Shown: positions 16,330 through 26,111, numbered from the stretch's first letter. The stretch is DNA of 64,000 bases from an uncultured Oleispira sp. (GCA_913061415.1 CAJXUD010000003.1:62001-126000); one strand, 5' to 3'. Numbers and translations are program-made. The notes: generated from the sequence alone by a model not told the origin.

Positions 16330-18195
16330 TTAAAATAAATTCATCAATTTTTCTTTTGCTTCTTTCTGCAGCTGCTTTTTCTTTTTGTCCGCTTTTTCTT
16401 GTGCTTTCTTTTGCTCTGCTTTTTTCTTTTCATCTAACTTACGCTGAGCATCGGCTTTTTGCTGATCGGCAAAAGAGGTTAGTTCGGAACTTGCCATCTC
16501 TTTTAACTTAGCTTGCTTATCAGCCAAAGAACCACCTGCTAAATCCATCGCTTTTAACTGATCTTTATAATCACCGGCATAAGAAAGAAGTTTCTCGTTT
16601 AGCCCTTCTTTTAACTTAACCTCAAGCTCTTGCTGCTTTTCTTTAAGTCGCTTATTAAAGGCGTCACTTAATTGCGTATCAAGATTCGATTGAATATCAA
16701 CGCCCGGCGCTTTCAATTTTCCTTTTGCCGTGGCTCGAATATCAAAGCGATCAATTTTAGCCAACGCTTTCGTCGTTTCAATCGCAACCAGTGTTTTATC
16801 CTTAGAGCTAAACTGAGCTTGGCTAAAATCGGCAACCGTATTAGCATTAATCTCGCCCGAAATTAACGCCGCATCACCCACAACATTCAACTGACTGCGA
16901 TCCAGTTTCAATCCCATCGCGCCGACATCATAGTTATTCAATGCCATACCTTGCATCGATAAATCAAAAGTATCTTTACCCGGTGAGACTCGACGATCGA
17001 GGGTGCCGTTTATCGCCAAGGATTCAATACTTTTAAGAGCGTTGCCTTTAGCAATAATGCGAATCGGCCTGCCAATAACGGCTTGCTGGTGTGTGATATC
17101 AAAGACTTGAACAGCCACTTCACCTACCTCTAGCTGCACCGCCAACTGAGCCTGTCGAATTAATAAATCAGGCAATGGACGATCGGTTTCAAAGTGAATA
17201 AAACGACCTTGAGTGCGTTTGATTTCTTCTTCTTCGCTCTCTTTTTCTCCATCATCATCCGATACCAAGAACGGACTCACCTTTTCGTACCAGTACAAAC
17301 CTTTTTGCGACCACTCTCCGACTTGATCGCCAAACAATAAACGACTTAGGTTGGCAACACCGGCACCATCAAGCTTATATTTGCTTTTTAAATTACTAAA
17401 ATCCTCACCAGGTGCTGCTTGCAGCCCTGACCACTGACCTTGTAGCGTTTCTTTACCATTAGCAATCACTTTGCTCGCTTCACTAATAGCCTTCTGATCT
17501 TTTTTAATGCGTTTCTTTAGAGCATCAAATTCTTTCTTACGCTGCTGAAAGTCTTCTAAAGACTCAAAACGCCCAGACGTAATACGATTAAATTCATCTT
17601 CATACGAGGCTAACGCATCACTATCTGGCAAGGCCGCAATGGCTTTATCAGAATCGGCTTTAATCGTCGTAAAACTATTTTTAAAGGCTTTGCCGCGCTG
17701 CTCAGTTAATAACGGTTCACGACTCAATAACTCATCAGCGGTCGGTAACGTTTGCTGAACGCCAATTTCTTTATTTTCTTCCTTATCACTCTCTTCGTTA
17801 TCATCCGAGTCATCATTACTTGCACTTTTTTCCAATGCGCCTGACGTTTGACGCGGTGTTGAAAACGCGATACCTGTTAACGCGACTTCGTTAACAATCC
17901 CTTTACCCAGCAATAAAGGCAGCAGCTCTAAGTCCGCAACCGCACGCTCAAATTGCAGAAGGTTCTCCATGGGGTTATCAGCATTGGCGACCGTTAACTG
18001 ATTAATTTCGATGCCAAAAGGATCAAAGGTTAACGCTACGCCTTCAACTTCCACTTTTGCGTTAGCAGCTTGGCTACCAAAACGTTCGATACTGTATTTA
18101 ATAATGGGCCCTGCGGCAAAAAGCCAACCCAGTACCAATAACGCCGTAATAGCAATAAAACCTACCAATCCTGACCAGCGAATCCATTGTTTCAT
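16330..18195 (-). CDS. TIGR03545-family (AsmA-like) envelope protein
   Basis: 621 residues. One N-terminal membrane helix (about 9-30) is followed by an AsmA-like opening (VEVEGVALTFDPFGIEINQL, FERAVADLELLPLLLGKGI). The central part has an acidic stretch (DDSDDNEESDKEENKE near 125-145) and coiled-coil segments. The last 110 residues are highly charged Lys/Glu/Gln helix. This matches TIGR03545, a family of unknown function nearly always beside TIGR03546, as here, where the partner gene ends 10 bp upstream. A periplasmic role in the envelope, perhaps in lipid handling as for AsmA proteins, is inference. Confidence 0.85.
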   Translation of the reverse strand: MKQWIRWSGLVGFIAITALLVLGWLFAAGPIIKYSIERFGSQAANAKVEVEGVALTFDPFGIEINQLTVANADNPMENLLQFERAVADLELLPLLLGKGIVNEVALTGIAFSTPRQTSGALEKSASNDDSDDNEESDKEENKEIGVQQTLPTADELLSREPLLTEQRGKAFKNSFTTIKADSDKAIAALPDSDALASYEDEFNRITSGRFESLEDFQQRKKEFDALKKRIKKDQKAISEASKVIANGKETLQGQWSGLQAAPGEDFSNLKSKYKLDGAGVANLSRLLFGDQVGEWSQKGLYWYEKVSPFLVSDDDGEKESEEEEIKRTQGRFIHFETDRPLPDLLIRQAQLAVQLEVGEVAVQVFDITHQQAVIGRPIRIIAKGNALKSIESLAINGTLDRRVSPGKDTFDLSMQGMALNNYDVGAMGLKLDRSQLNVVGDAALISGEINANTVADFSQAQFSSKDKTLVAIETTKALAKIDRFDIRATAKGKLKAPGVDIQSNLDTQLSDAFNKRLKEKQQELEVKLKEGLNEKLLSYAGDYKDQLKAMDLAGGSLADKQAKLKEMASSELTSFADQQKADAQRKLDEKKKAEQKKAQEKADKKKKQLQKEAKEKLMNLF

Positions 18196-18205
18196 CTTCT
18201 TCCCC

Positions 18206-18712
18206 TTATTCCGCTAGCGCTTGATAAACTTTATAAAACTTACTGGCTTTTAAAATCTTAGTAATTTTAAGTTTTTCAACCCAGGCCATCACCTTATGGC
18301 GATACACAGTGATTAACCAACGAGCCAGCAGTAGCACAGGGATAAAGCCGATCATAGAAATAATAAAGCTGCCCATCACCAAGGTATTATTGAATCGCGT
18401 CGCGCGCCAAAAATCACTTTGATACAAATCAGTCAAAAATCCTTGGGCCGCTGCATGGGTTAATACCGACTCGCCCAATGCGATTGCTGCTGGATCTAAC
18501 AAGTACGCTAAGCCACTAAAGAAAAGCGTACCGAGCAAAAAAGCACCAAAATTAATGCGTACAATACAAGCGGTAAAAAGCACAAATACATTATGCAAAC
18601 TAAACAGCGGCGTCAGCCCTGTAATTAGCGCCAAAGCAAATGCTAAGGCAATTTGGCCAGGGGCTGAATCTGAATTTAATGCTTTTAGCAGCTTGGCTAA
18701 CATAGCAATCAT
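18206..18712 (-). CDS. TIGR03546-family small membrane protein
   Basis: 168 residues. The start (IAMLAKLLKALNSDSAPGQI, ALAFALALITGLTPLFSLHN) and the layout of three or four membrane helices fit TIGR03546 (DUF2062-like). It is the first gene of the two-gene operon with the TIGR03545 protein; the genes are separated by 10 bp. The two very likely act together in the inner membrane. Function unknown. Confidence 0.85.
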   Translation of the reverse strand: MIAMLAKLLKALNSDSAPGQIALAFALALITGLTPLFSLHNVFVLFTACIVRINFGAFLLGTLFFSGLAYLLDPAAIALGESVLTHAAAQGFLTDLYQSDFWRATRFNNTLVMGSFIISMIGFIPVLLLARWLITVYRHKVMAWVEKLKITKILKASKFYKVYQALAE

Positions 18713-18794
18713 AGACGTTCCTTATTATGGGAAAACATTGAATTACCGTTATCTTAGTAATTGCAGAGCAATAATGAAAGGGATTCGCTCACAT

Positions 18795-19643
18795 TCAAAC
18801 TTTCTTACCACGAATCGCCAAGGTAATACCGACTAAAATAAGCAGGCAAGCTAATAACAGCGTCGTCGATAACGGTTCTGATAAAAACAAAACCCCCATG
18901 ACTAACGCCAAAACAGGCACGACTAACTGAACCTGCGCTGCATTTTGCAATCCTAACTGCGGTAAGACCTTATACCACAGCGCATAACCTAGCCCCGATG
19001 CAAGCGCACCTGAGACGACTGCCAATAAGATTCCCTTAATACTACTGCTCTGCCAATCCGCCATAAAAAACAGCGGTAAAGAGACAATAAATGACCAACG
19101 AAATGCGATCGCCACCTCTTTCAGCGGCTCGGTACTCTTACGACCAGCATAAACAAACCCTGCCCAACCTAACCCTGCCAGCATCATAATCAAAGCTCGA
19201 TCAAAATCCGGCGCAGACTGCCCAGGTAATAACAAAATAACCAAGCCCATAAAGGCCACTAATATACCTATTAAGGTCAGTGCCGTTGTTTTGGCTCCAG
19301 TGAATTGAGCAATGATGTTGAGCACAAGTTGAATCGTCGCGAATAGAATCAGCGCACCCATGCCGGTATCCATCCCCACATAAGCCCAAGAGAAAGCGTA
19401 AGCATAGGTCGATAGCCCGACTACAGACAAGGCAGACATTTTATTATTGCGAATATTCACTATCTGCTTTATTTCACTCACGCGAGGTTTTACCAACAAC
19501 GCTAGCAGCGCAGCGCCGGCAAAAATTCGGATGAGGGTAAACGATAAAGGGTCAATTGCTTGGTCAACAAACGCCATACGTGAGAGCAAAGAGTTGGCCG
19601 CAAAAGCAAACATTGCCAAACTCGTTAATAGAAACAATTTCAT
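18795..19643 (-). CDS. EamA/DMT-superfamily transporter
   Basis: 282 residues with ten predicted membrane helices in two five-helix EamA repeats. The first ends around LLLPGQSAPDF; the second contains GALASGLGYALWYKVLPQLG, a hallmark of the repeat, and AQVQLVVPVLALVMGVLFLSE. DMT proteins export amino acids, nucleotides or drugs; the substrate here cannot be read from sequence. It ends with RGKKV. It is a single gene on the minus strand, divergent from the RND operon. Confidence 0.9.
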   Translation of the reverse strand: MKLFLLTSLAMFAFAANSLLSRMAFVDQAIDPLSFTLIRIFAGAALLALLVKPRVSEIKQIVNIRNNKMSALSVVGLSTYAYAFSWAYVGMDTGMGALILFATIQLVLNIIAQFTGAKTTALTLIGILVAFMGLVILLLPGQSAPDFDRALIMMLAGLGWAGFVYAGRKSTEPLKEVAIAFRWSFIVSLPLFFMADWQSSSIKGILLAVVSGALASGLGYALWYKVLPQLGLQNAAQVQLVVPVLALVMGVLFLSEPLSTTLLLACLLILVGITLAIRGKKV

Positions 19644-19703
19644 AATCAGCCTAATGACAACTCTTTGGTATAGTATGGAAAGGACTCTGACAGCGTTTTA
19701 AAG

Positions 19704-19745
19704 AATAAGTGCCTAGCAATAAGTGCTTAACAATAAGCGCCTAGC
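19704..19745. repeat. 14-bp tandem repeat, three copies
   Basis: Units AATAAGTGCCTAGC, AATAAGTGCTTAAC and AATAAGCGCCTAGC lie head to tail at 19704-19745 in the intergenic region between the DMT gene and the RND operon, followed by a degenerate fourth unit. No coding role. Confidence 0.7.
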
Positions 19746-19909
19746 AGCAAGTAGCTGATGGTATTTTAATCAGATTCCAGCTAATAGCCTGAATTCTTTA
19801 TTATTGTTCCATATTCGTCAACAACCAGTCCCGCAAATAGGGGCTAGTGATGACATCAAAATACCGCTTTAATATTGCCATACTCAACTTCTAATAATTA
19901 GGTTTGAAC

Positions 19910-20992
19910 ATGAATACGACATTCACACGTCATAAGCGACGCTTATCCACTTTAGCACTTTCTAGTGTATTGCTATCGCTCACACTTTCAGCCAATACCT
20001 TCGCACAAGGTCTACCTGCTGAAGTAGTCCATGCTAACAAACAAAATGTACCCACTTATATCGAAGCGGTAGGTTCACTTAAGGCCAACGAATCATTGGT
20101 TCTACGCCCTGAAATTACCGGACGCGTCGAGACAATCACCTTTACCGAAGGCCAAGAAGTCAAAAAAGACGCAACATTAGTTCAATTTGATGCAGCGATG
20201 TATCGTGCTCAGGTGAACGAAGCAAAAGCGCGCGTTGCCTTAAGTGAAACTGAATATCAGCGTGTTAATAAGTTATTTAAAAATGGGTCCATCTCAGAAA
20301 CCGTTCGCGATTCTGCCAAAGCCCAAATGCAGATCAACGAAGCTCAGCTAGAGCAAGCACAAGTCAGTTTAAACAAAATGACCTTGCGCGCACCGTTTAC
20401 TGGCATTGTCGGCTTGCGTCAGTTTAGCCCAGGTGACTACATAACCGCCGGTGCTGACATGTTAGAAATTGTTGATATCGACAGCATGAAACTCGATTTC
20501 AGAATTCCTGAAGTGTATTTACCACAAGTCGCCAAAGGTCAAAGCCTTATCATCAGCCTAACGGCTTTTCCGGGTGAAAAGTTTGAAGGTAAAGTAACCG
20601 CCATTAGTCCACAAATTAGCGAGCAAGGCCGTAATATTTTAATCCGTGCATTGCTAAAGAATACCGGCAAAAAACTACGCCCAGGTTTATTCGCTAAAGT
20701 ACAACTACTGGTTAATGAGCAAAGTCTTATTGTCATTCCTGAAGAAGCCCTTATCCCACAAGGACAAGGTTTCTTGGTCTACACCTATAAAGACGACAAA
20801 GTAACGCCTGTACCTGTTCAACTAGGTCAGCGTTTAAAAGGCAGCATTGCCGTTACGGGCCTTAATCATGGTGATGTTATTATCACAGCAGGGCAATTGA
20901 AACTTCAGCCTGGTTCACCGATTACACCTATTTTTGTTGATGGTACTGCACCCGCTCCTGCAGCCAAAAAGCAGTCAGCGGATCAGGAGTAA
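19910..20992 (+). CDS. RND efflux periplasmic adaptor (membrane fusion protein)
   Basis: 360 residues from ATG 19910, with AGG just upstream; a TTG at 19904 is also in frame. A signal peptide ends near TFA-QGL; there is no lipobox Cys. The adaptor layout is clear: lipoyl half (VLRPEITGRVETITFTEGQE), alpha hairpin (about 85-140), second lipoyl half (MTLRAPFTGIVGLRQFSPGD), beta-barrel (LDFRIPEVYLPQVAKGQSLI) and membrane-proximal domain (VIPEEALIPQGQGFLVY). It links the inner-membrane pump encoded 6 bp downstream to a TolC-like channel not encoded here. Confidence 0.93.
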   Translation: MNTTFTRHKRRLSTLALSSVLLSLTLSANTFAQGLPAEVVHANKQNVPTYIEAVGSLKANESLVLRPEITGRVETITFTEGQEVKKDATLVQFDAAMYRAQVNEAKARVALSETEYQRVNKLFKNGSISETVRDSAKAQMQINEAQLEQAQVSLNKMTLRAPFTGIVGLRQFSPGDYITAGADMLEIVDIDSMKLDFRIPEVYLPQVAKGQSLIISLTAFPGEKFEGKVTAISPQISEQGRNILIRALLKNTGKKLRPGLFAKVQLLVNEQSLIVIPEEALIPQGQGFLVYTYKDDKVTPVPVQLGQRLKGSIAVTGLNHGDVIITAGQLKLQPGSPITPIFVDGTAPAPAAKKQSADQE

Positions 20993-20998
20993 TCATTA

Positions 20999-23900
20999 AT
21001 GAAAATTTCTGAATTAAGTATTTCACGGCCCGTTCTGGCGACAGTGATGAACATTCTGGTGGTTTTGATTGGTATTATTGCTTACCAAGCTCTACCCGTT
21101 CGCGAATACCCAAACATTGACGTACCTGTAATTACCGTTGAAACAGCCTACCCCGGCGCGAACGCAAAAATCATGGAAAGTCAGGTCACTCAGATTTTAG
21201 AAGATTCTTTATCGGGTATTGAAGGCATTGATTTTATGTCATCAAAAAGCCGCTCTGAAAAATCTCAGATCACGCTGACCTTTAAACTGGATCGCGATCC
21301 GGATTCTGCTGCCAGTGATGTACGTGACCGAGTAGGCCGTGTACGCGGCTTATTACCCACCGATATCGATGAACCTATTGTCGCAAAAGTAGAAGCCGAT
21401 GCGCAGCCGATTATTTGGTTAGCCTTCTCTTCAGATCGTCACAGCCCTTTGCAAGTAACTGACATTGCCGAGCGCCAAGCTCGTGACCCATTACAAACAG
21501 TCCCTGGTGTTGCCAGCGTAGCGATTGTGGGTGAACGCCGTTACGCCATGCGCATCTGGTTAGATCGCACTCGTATGGCCGCCTACAATATTACCAGCCA
21601 AAGTGTAGAAGCCGCACTGCGCAGCCAAAACCTAGAAGTACCTGCTGGCCGTATTGAAAGTACCGAGCGTGAATTTACCGTATTAACCCAAACTGACTTG
21701 AATACCACTGAGCAGTTCGAAGACATTGTTTTGCGCAATGAGAATGGCTACCTAGTGCGTTTAAAAGACGTTGCTAATGTTGAAGTTGGGCCAGAAGCTG
21801 AACGCGTTATTTCTCGCTTTAGTGGCCGCAGCGCTGTAGCACTTGGGGTCGTTAAACAATCAACGGCCAACCCATTAGATGTATCCAGCGGTGTTAAAGA
21901 ATTATTAATCGACATTAATAAAAAGCTACCAGAAGGGGTTGCGGTCAATATCGCTTATGACTCTTCGGTATTTATTGATAAATCCATTCAGTCGGTACAA
22001 ACCACTATTTTTGAAGCGGTTTTGTTAGTGATCTTGGTGATCTTTATTTTCTTGCGTAATGCTCGCGCAACGTTGATTCCATTATTAACCATTCCAGTTT
22101 CTTTGATTGGCGCATTCGCCATCATGAATTTGTTTGGTTTCAGCATCAATACCCTAACCTTGCTAGCCCTTGTACTGGCCATTGGTTTGGTTGTGGATGA
22201 CGCGATTGTAGTATTGGAAAACATCTATCGTCACATTGAAGACGGCATGGACCCTGTTCAAGCATCGTTCAAAGGGATGAAAGAAATTGGCTTTGCCGTT
22301 GTCGCGATGACCGTCACCTTAGCCGCCGTATTTGCGCCTATCGCCTTCTCAGAAGGCAGAACCGGTAAGCTTATTTCTGAATTCGCCTTAACACTAGCGG
22401 GTGCGGTAATCGTTTCTGGCTTTGTGGCCTTAACACTATCGCCCATGATGGCGTCGCGTATGCTTAAGCATAATGCCAACCCTGGTAAGTTTTACTTATG
22501 GGGCGAGAAGGTGCTGAACGGCATGGCCAACGGCTATGAAAAATTCTTACGTAAAGTTCTGGCTTTCCCACGTTTAATTGCCTTAATGGGTTTAATCACT
22601 ATTGCATTAAGTGCTTTGGTTTATACCCAGCTTCCGCAAGAGTTATCGCCTTCAGAAGACCGTGGCTTTGTCATTGGTTTTGCCCTTGCACCTGAAGGTG
22701 CGTCGATGGATTTTGTGGATAAATATACTCGCAAAATCGAAGGCGTATTAAGCTCAGTGCCAGAGGCGAATAATATTTTCTCTATCGTTGGTTTCCCAAC
22801 CAGTACTAACAGTATGCAGTTTGTGCAGCTAGCGTCGTGGGAAGATCGTGAGCGTTCACAGCAAGAAATTGCAGGCAGCTTGATGGGCCCAATGTTCGGT
22901 GGCATTACTGGCGTAATGGCGTTCCCAATGAACCCACCGTCATTAGGACAAAGCATTGTTTCGCGCCCTGTTGAATTTGTTATTCAAACCACAGGGTCAT
23001 ATGAAGAGCTTCAAGCGTTAACGTCTCAAGTGATGATGAAGGTTTGGACGAATCCTATGTTCGCACAACCTGATATCGACCTTAAATTGAATAAGCCTGA
23101 ACTTTCAATCGACGTTGACCGTGAAAAAGCAGCATCAATGGGCGTGGGTGTTGAAACAATCGGTCGTACTCTTGAAACCATGATTGCGGGTCGTGAAATC
23201 ACTCGCTTCAAGCGCGAAGGTGAGCAGTACAATGTTATTGTTCAAGTAGCCGACATTGATCGCTCAAATCCAAGTGATTTAACCAACGTCTATGTGCGTT
23301 CTAGTAATGGCGACATGGTACAGCTAGCAAACCTGGTGAAAGTCACAGAGACCATTGCTCCGAAAGAGCTAAACCACTTTAACAAACTGAAATCTGCAAC
23401 GGTTCAAGCCGCGCTTAACCCTGGCTACAGCCAACTGCAAGCGAAAGAGTTTTTGGATGCAACAGTGGCTGAATTGACGGCTGATAAAGCCGGTTTCCAA
23501 GTGGACTACGCAGGTCAACTTCGTGAATTCATCAGTGCAGGTAGTAGTTTGAGTGTGGCCTTTGGCCTAGCACTTATCTTTATCTACTTAGTATTGGCAG
23601 CTCAGTTTGAAAGTTTCCGCAGCCCATTGATCATTATGTTCTCGGTACCTACGGCTATGTTGGGCGCCTTGTTAGCATTATGGTTAACCGGCGGCTCGAT
23701 CAACATTTATAGCCAAATTGGTTTAATTACCCTTGTCGGGTTAATCACCAAGCACGGTATCTTAATTGTTGAATTCGCCAACCAGTTGCAAGAGTCAGGC
23801 TCTTCAAAACTTGAAGCGGTTATTGAATCTGCCAAGCTGCGTTTACGCCCTATTCTGATGACGACTTCAGCCATGGTGTTGGGTGCAATTCCATTAGCCC

Positions 23901-24064
23901 TTGCCAGTGGCGCCGGTGCAGAAAGCCGCGAGCAGATTGGTTGGACCATCGTAGGTGGTATGACTCTGGGGACTGCCTTAACGATTATCATTGTGCCAGC
24001 GTGTTATTTATTAATCTCTGGTAAGGTGAAAGAGCTGGTTAAGCCAGACGAAAAATCGGCATAA
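20999..24064 (+). CDS. RND multidrug-type efflux permease (HAE-1)
   Basis: 1021 residues, with 12 membrane helices and two large periplasmic loops. The proton-relay residues of AcrB are all present: GLVVDDAIVVLENIYRHIED in TM4 (double Asp near residue 400) and GLITKHGILIVEFANQ in TM10 (Lys). This supports a proton-driven HAE-1 exporter of hydrophobic compounds. SISRPVLATVMNILVVLIG is the usual N-terminal helix. It forms an operon with the adaptor. No outer-membrane channel gene follows, so a shared TolC is likely. Confidence 0.95.
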   Translation: MKISELSISRPVLATVMNILVVLIGIIAYQALPVREYPNIDVPVITVETAYPGANAKIMESQVTQILEDSLSGIEGIDFMSSKSRSEKSQITLTFKLDRDPDSAASDVRDRVGRVRGLLPTDIDEPIVAKVEADAQPIIWLAFSSDRHSPLQVTDIAERQARDPLQTVPGVASVAIVGERRYAMRIWLDRTRMAAYNITSQSVEAALRSQNLEVPAGRIESTEREFTVLTQTDLNTTEQFEDIVLRNENGYLVRLKDVANVEVGPEAERVISRFSGRSAVALGVVKQSTANPLDVSSGVKELLIDINKKLPEGVAVNIAYDSSVFIDKSIQSVQTTIFEAVLLVILVIFIFLRNARATLIPLLTIPVSLIGAFAIMNLFGFSINTLTLLALVLAIGLVVDDAIVVLENIYRHIEDGMDPVQASFKGMKEIGFAVVAMTVTLAAVFAPIAFSEGRTGKLISEFALTLAGAVIVSGFVALTLSPMMASRMLKHNANPGKFYLWGEKVLNGMANGYEKFLRKVLAFPRLIALMGLITIALSALVYTQLPQELSPSEDRGFVIGFALAPEGASMDFVDKYTRKIEGVLSSVPEANNIFSIVGFPTSTNSMQFVQLASWEDRERSQQEIAGSLMGPMFGGITGVMAFPMNPPSLGQSIVSRPVEFVIQTTGSYEELQALTSQVMMKVWTNPMFAQPDIDLKLNKPELSIDVDREKAASMGVGVETIGRTLETMIAGREITRFKREGEQYNVIVQVADIDRSNPSDLTNVYVRSSNGDMVQLANLVKVTETIAPKELNHFNKLKSATVQAALNPGYSQLQAKEFLDATVAELTADKAGFQVDYAGQLREFISAGSSLSVAFGLALIFIYLVLAAQFESFRSPLIIMFSVPTAMLGALLALWLTGGSINIYSQIGLITLVGLITKHGILIVEFANQLQESGSSKLEAVIESAKLRLRPILMTTSAMVLGAIPLALASGAGAESREQIGWTIVGGMTLGTALTIIIVPACYLLISGKVKELVKPDEKSA

Positions 24065-24105
24065 GCCGATTGATCGTCTGGGCGAATAGCTCTGTCAACT
24101 TGACT

Positions 24106-24147
24106 CAATCTTAGCTAATATAATTTCACTTATATTCGCTAAGATTG
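24106..24147. promoter_or_regulatory. 18-bp stem-loop between the RND operon and the barrel gene
   Basis: Arms 24106-24123 and 24130-24147 pair with one mismatch around a 6-nt loop TTTCAC. There is no T run; the sequence continues GATGCTCTAATGCC into the next gene. It could end the RND transcript or shape the leader of the barrel gene. Confidence 0.45.
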
Positions 24148-24155
24148 ATGCTCTA

Positions 24156-25193
24156 ATGCCCTTCTATTTTTCATTCTGTTTTTCATTTTTTTTTATATGT
24201 TCCACAGCACTTATACTCATCTGCCCGACTCTAGTTCAGGCCGAATATTGGCTAGACGATCGTCTTTATATCGACAATCATCAGCAGTTTCTAATCAGCA
24301 GCAACAACACTAATAACCCTCACTGGCAGTTATTACCCGAGCTCACAATCACCCAAGGGCTGGCCAACAGTGCCCTGGTTGTCGGCACTAAACTTAATAT
24401 TGAGCGTCGCCAAACCGATGCCGTCATTAACAACGCCAACCTGCGCTTTGCCCCCTTATTTTTAAATTCATTTGTGCCTGAGTCGATAACCTCTCGTATG
24501 TTAATAACATTAGGGCGGCAAAAAATCAGTTACGCACAAGAAGATGTATTCACCAGCAGTTTAGCTAAAAACGACGATCGGGCAGATGCTTTAAATTATA
24601 GCCAAGGCTTAAAAATACATCATCGCTTAGGCTTTGTTGAACAGAGTATTTTCTTTAATCAATATGCGCGCAGTGATTCATTGCATGCGCCTGTAAAGCA
24701 TCATGGCACGAGTACGCACTATCAACTTAAAGTCGGAGTTCCTGGTTATATCGTTGGCCCAGCGATACTAGTGATAGAGTCGCCTTCGCAGCGTGATGGC
24801 CAGCGTGATAATCCATTACGCGCAATGCTAGGATCTGCTGTACAACTTCCATTAAGAATCGTGCCGGGGGATTGGCAGTGGGCATTTCAATATGCTAGCG
24901 AACTTTCTGATAGCAAGCCATCCCATAGAAAACAAAAGGCGTGGCAAACAAGTATATCTTGGCTAGGCTTTATACCGCAGCATAAGATCGGCATGTTATT
25001 CAGCCATAGCGATGACGACTGGATATATTCTGATGATTTTAAGCCGGGTCAAGATCGGATCGAAATACGCTACCAATGGACAGTTAATCAACGCGCCAGC
25101 GTTGAGTGGGCTCTGTCTGAGTCGAATGTCGATATGAATTCTAAGACTAAAACAGAAAAGGCACTCCACGGTCGATTTATATTTTCTATATAA
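24156..25193 (+). CDS. Outer-membrane beta-barrel protein, unknown role
   Basis: 345 residues. The N-terminus is a very hydrophobic signal peptide rich in Phe (FSFCFSFFFICSTALILICP) ending near VQA-EYW. The rest alternates in the way of a beta barrel, with repeated aromatic-flanked strands (LVVGTKLNIERRQ, SRMLITLGRQKISYAQEDVF, WQWAFQYASEL, DRIEIRYQWTV). It ends GRFIFSI, near the usual terminal-aromatic signature for the BAM complex. GRQKISYAQEDVF resembles alginate-export/DUF-type porins, but I cannot name the family. It lies 91 bp after the RND permease. It may be separately expressed. Confidence 0.65.
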   Translation: MPFYFSFCFSFFFICSTALILICPTLVQAEYWLDDRLYIDNHQQFLISSNNTNNPHWQLLPELTITQGLANSALVVGTKLNIERRQTDAVINNANLRFAPLFLNSFVPESITSRMLITLGRQKISYAQEDVFTSSLAKNDDRADALNYSQGLKIHHRLGFVEQSIFFNQYARSDSLHAPVKHHGTSTHYQLKVGVPGYIVGPAILVIESPSQRDGQRDNPLRAMLGSAVQLPLRIVPGDWQWAFQYASELSDSKPSHRKQKAWQTSISWLGFIPQHKIGMLFSHSDDDWIYSDDFKPGQDRIEIRYQWTVNQRASVEWALSESNVDMNSKTKTEKALHGRFIFSI

Positions 25194-25206
25194 ATCGAGT
25201 TCGCGA

Positions 25207-26076
25207 TCACAACTCATTTCTGATGCGCCAATAACGAGCAAATCTTGGCTTGCCTTTAGAGGTCAACCCTGAATATTGAAACGTGATAAGGCTGCCAATT
25301 TTAGGAGGATGCTGCCGGTCTTTATCACTAAAACCTGAGCCAATTTTGAAGCGTTGTTTTATCTGCTCTCCCGCATTATTTTTTACCAGTGCCTCAACCC
25401 ACAAAGCGCCCATCATGCCTCGGTATTTTCCCTTGCCGGGTTCATACCCCATCACCGTCGCTTCACTATCAAAGCAGGGTTTCAGTTTTAGCAGATCATC
25501 GCTGCGTTTAGCAGCATAATACGAACGCCCATCGTGCAGCATTAAACCTTCTGCTTTTTTCGCAACAAATTCAGCCAACTGATCCATCAATGCCGCTTCA
25601 CTTTCAATACGCCATTGCGGAACAACGACTAGGTGTTTGGGTAAATGACTTGGTAAAAAAGAAAGCGATCGCAGTTCCAATAAACGCTGATCGAACGGGC
25701 CTGTATGATGAGGGAGATCAAACACCATATAACGCACCTGCCGCCATTCAGCATCAATAGGTTGCTGCTTACGAACAATGCCACTCAAGCGATCAAACTG
25801 ATCTCGGGCCAACCAAAGTTCGCCATCAAGGGCAGTAAGAGGAAAATCCTTAATAAACCACTCAGGTGCATGATACTCATGACCTTGGCGTGAAATTAAG
25901 CGCTCGCCATCCCAGTAAGCACGCACACCGTCGTATTTCTCGCTCACCCAATAGTGTTCAAGATTTATATCTGAATCGGTCTGAAGGACGTTTGCGAGCA
26001 TTAAGGCGGGTTTAATCTCGGCCAGTAGATTGGCAGAAGTAAAGACTACGGCGAGCACAATTAAGATTTTGAACAT
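25207..26076 (-). CDS. Lig E-type minimal ATP-dependent DNA ligase, exported
   Basis: 289 residues. A signal peptide of about 19 residues (FKILIVLAVVFTSANLLA) precedes the mature start. Motif I is SEKYDGVRAYWDG (nucleotidylated Lys47); then come RQG, TALDGELWLAR (motif III), VFDLPHH, AEGLMLHDG (motif IV) and LLKLKPC (motif V). The OB domain ends ITFQYSGLTSKGKPRFARYW. There are no extra DNA-binding domains, as in Lig E enzymes of competent proteobacteria. Lig E is thought to act on DNA in the periplasm, where ATP supply is unclear. The stop faces the barrel gene end at 25193, 13 bp away. Confidence 0.92.
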   Translation of the reverse strand: MFKILIVLAVVFTSANLLAEIKPALMLANVLQTDSDINLEHYWVSEKYDGVRAYWDGERLISRQGHEYHAPEWFIKDFPLTALDGELWLARDQFDRLSGIVRKQQPIDAEWRQVRYMVFDLPHHTGPFDQRLLELRSLSFLPSHLPKHLVVVPQWRIESEAALMDQLAEFVAKKAEGLMLHDGRSYYAAKRSDDLLKLKPCFDSEATVMGYEPGKGKYRGMMGALWVEALVKNNAGEQIKQRFKIGSGFSDKDRQHPPKIGSLITFQYSGLTSKGKPRFARYWRIRNEL

Positions 26077-26111
26077 AAGACATCCTTGTCTATTAATGAG
26101 TGTGTTTTACA

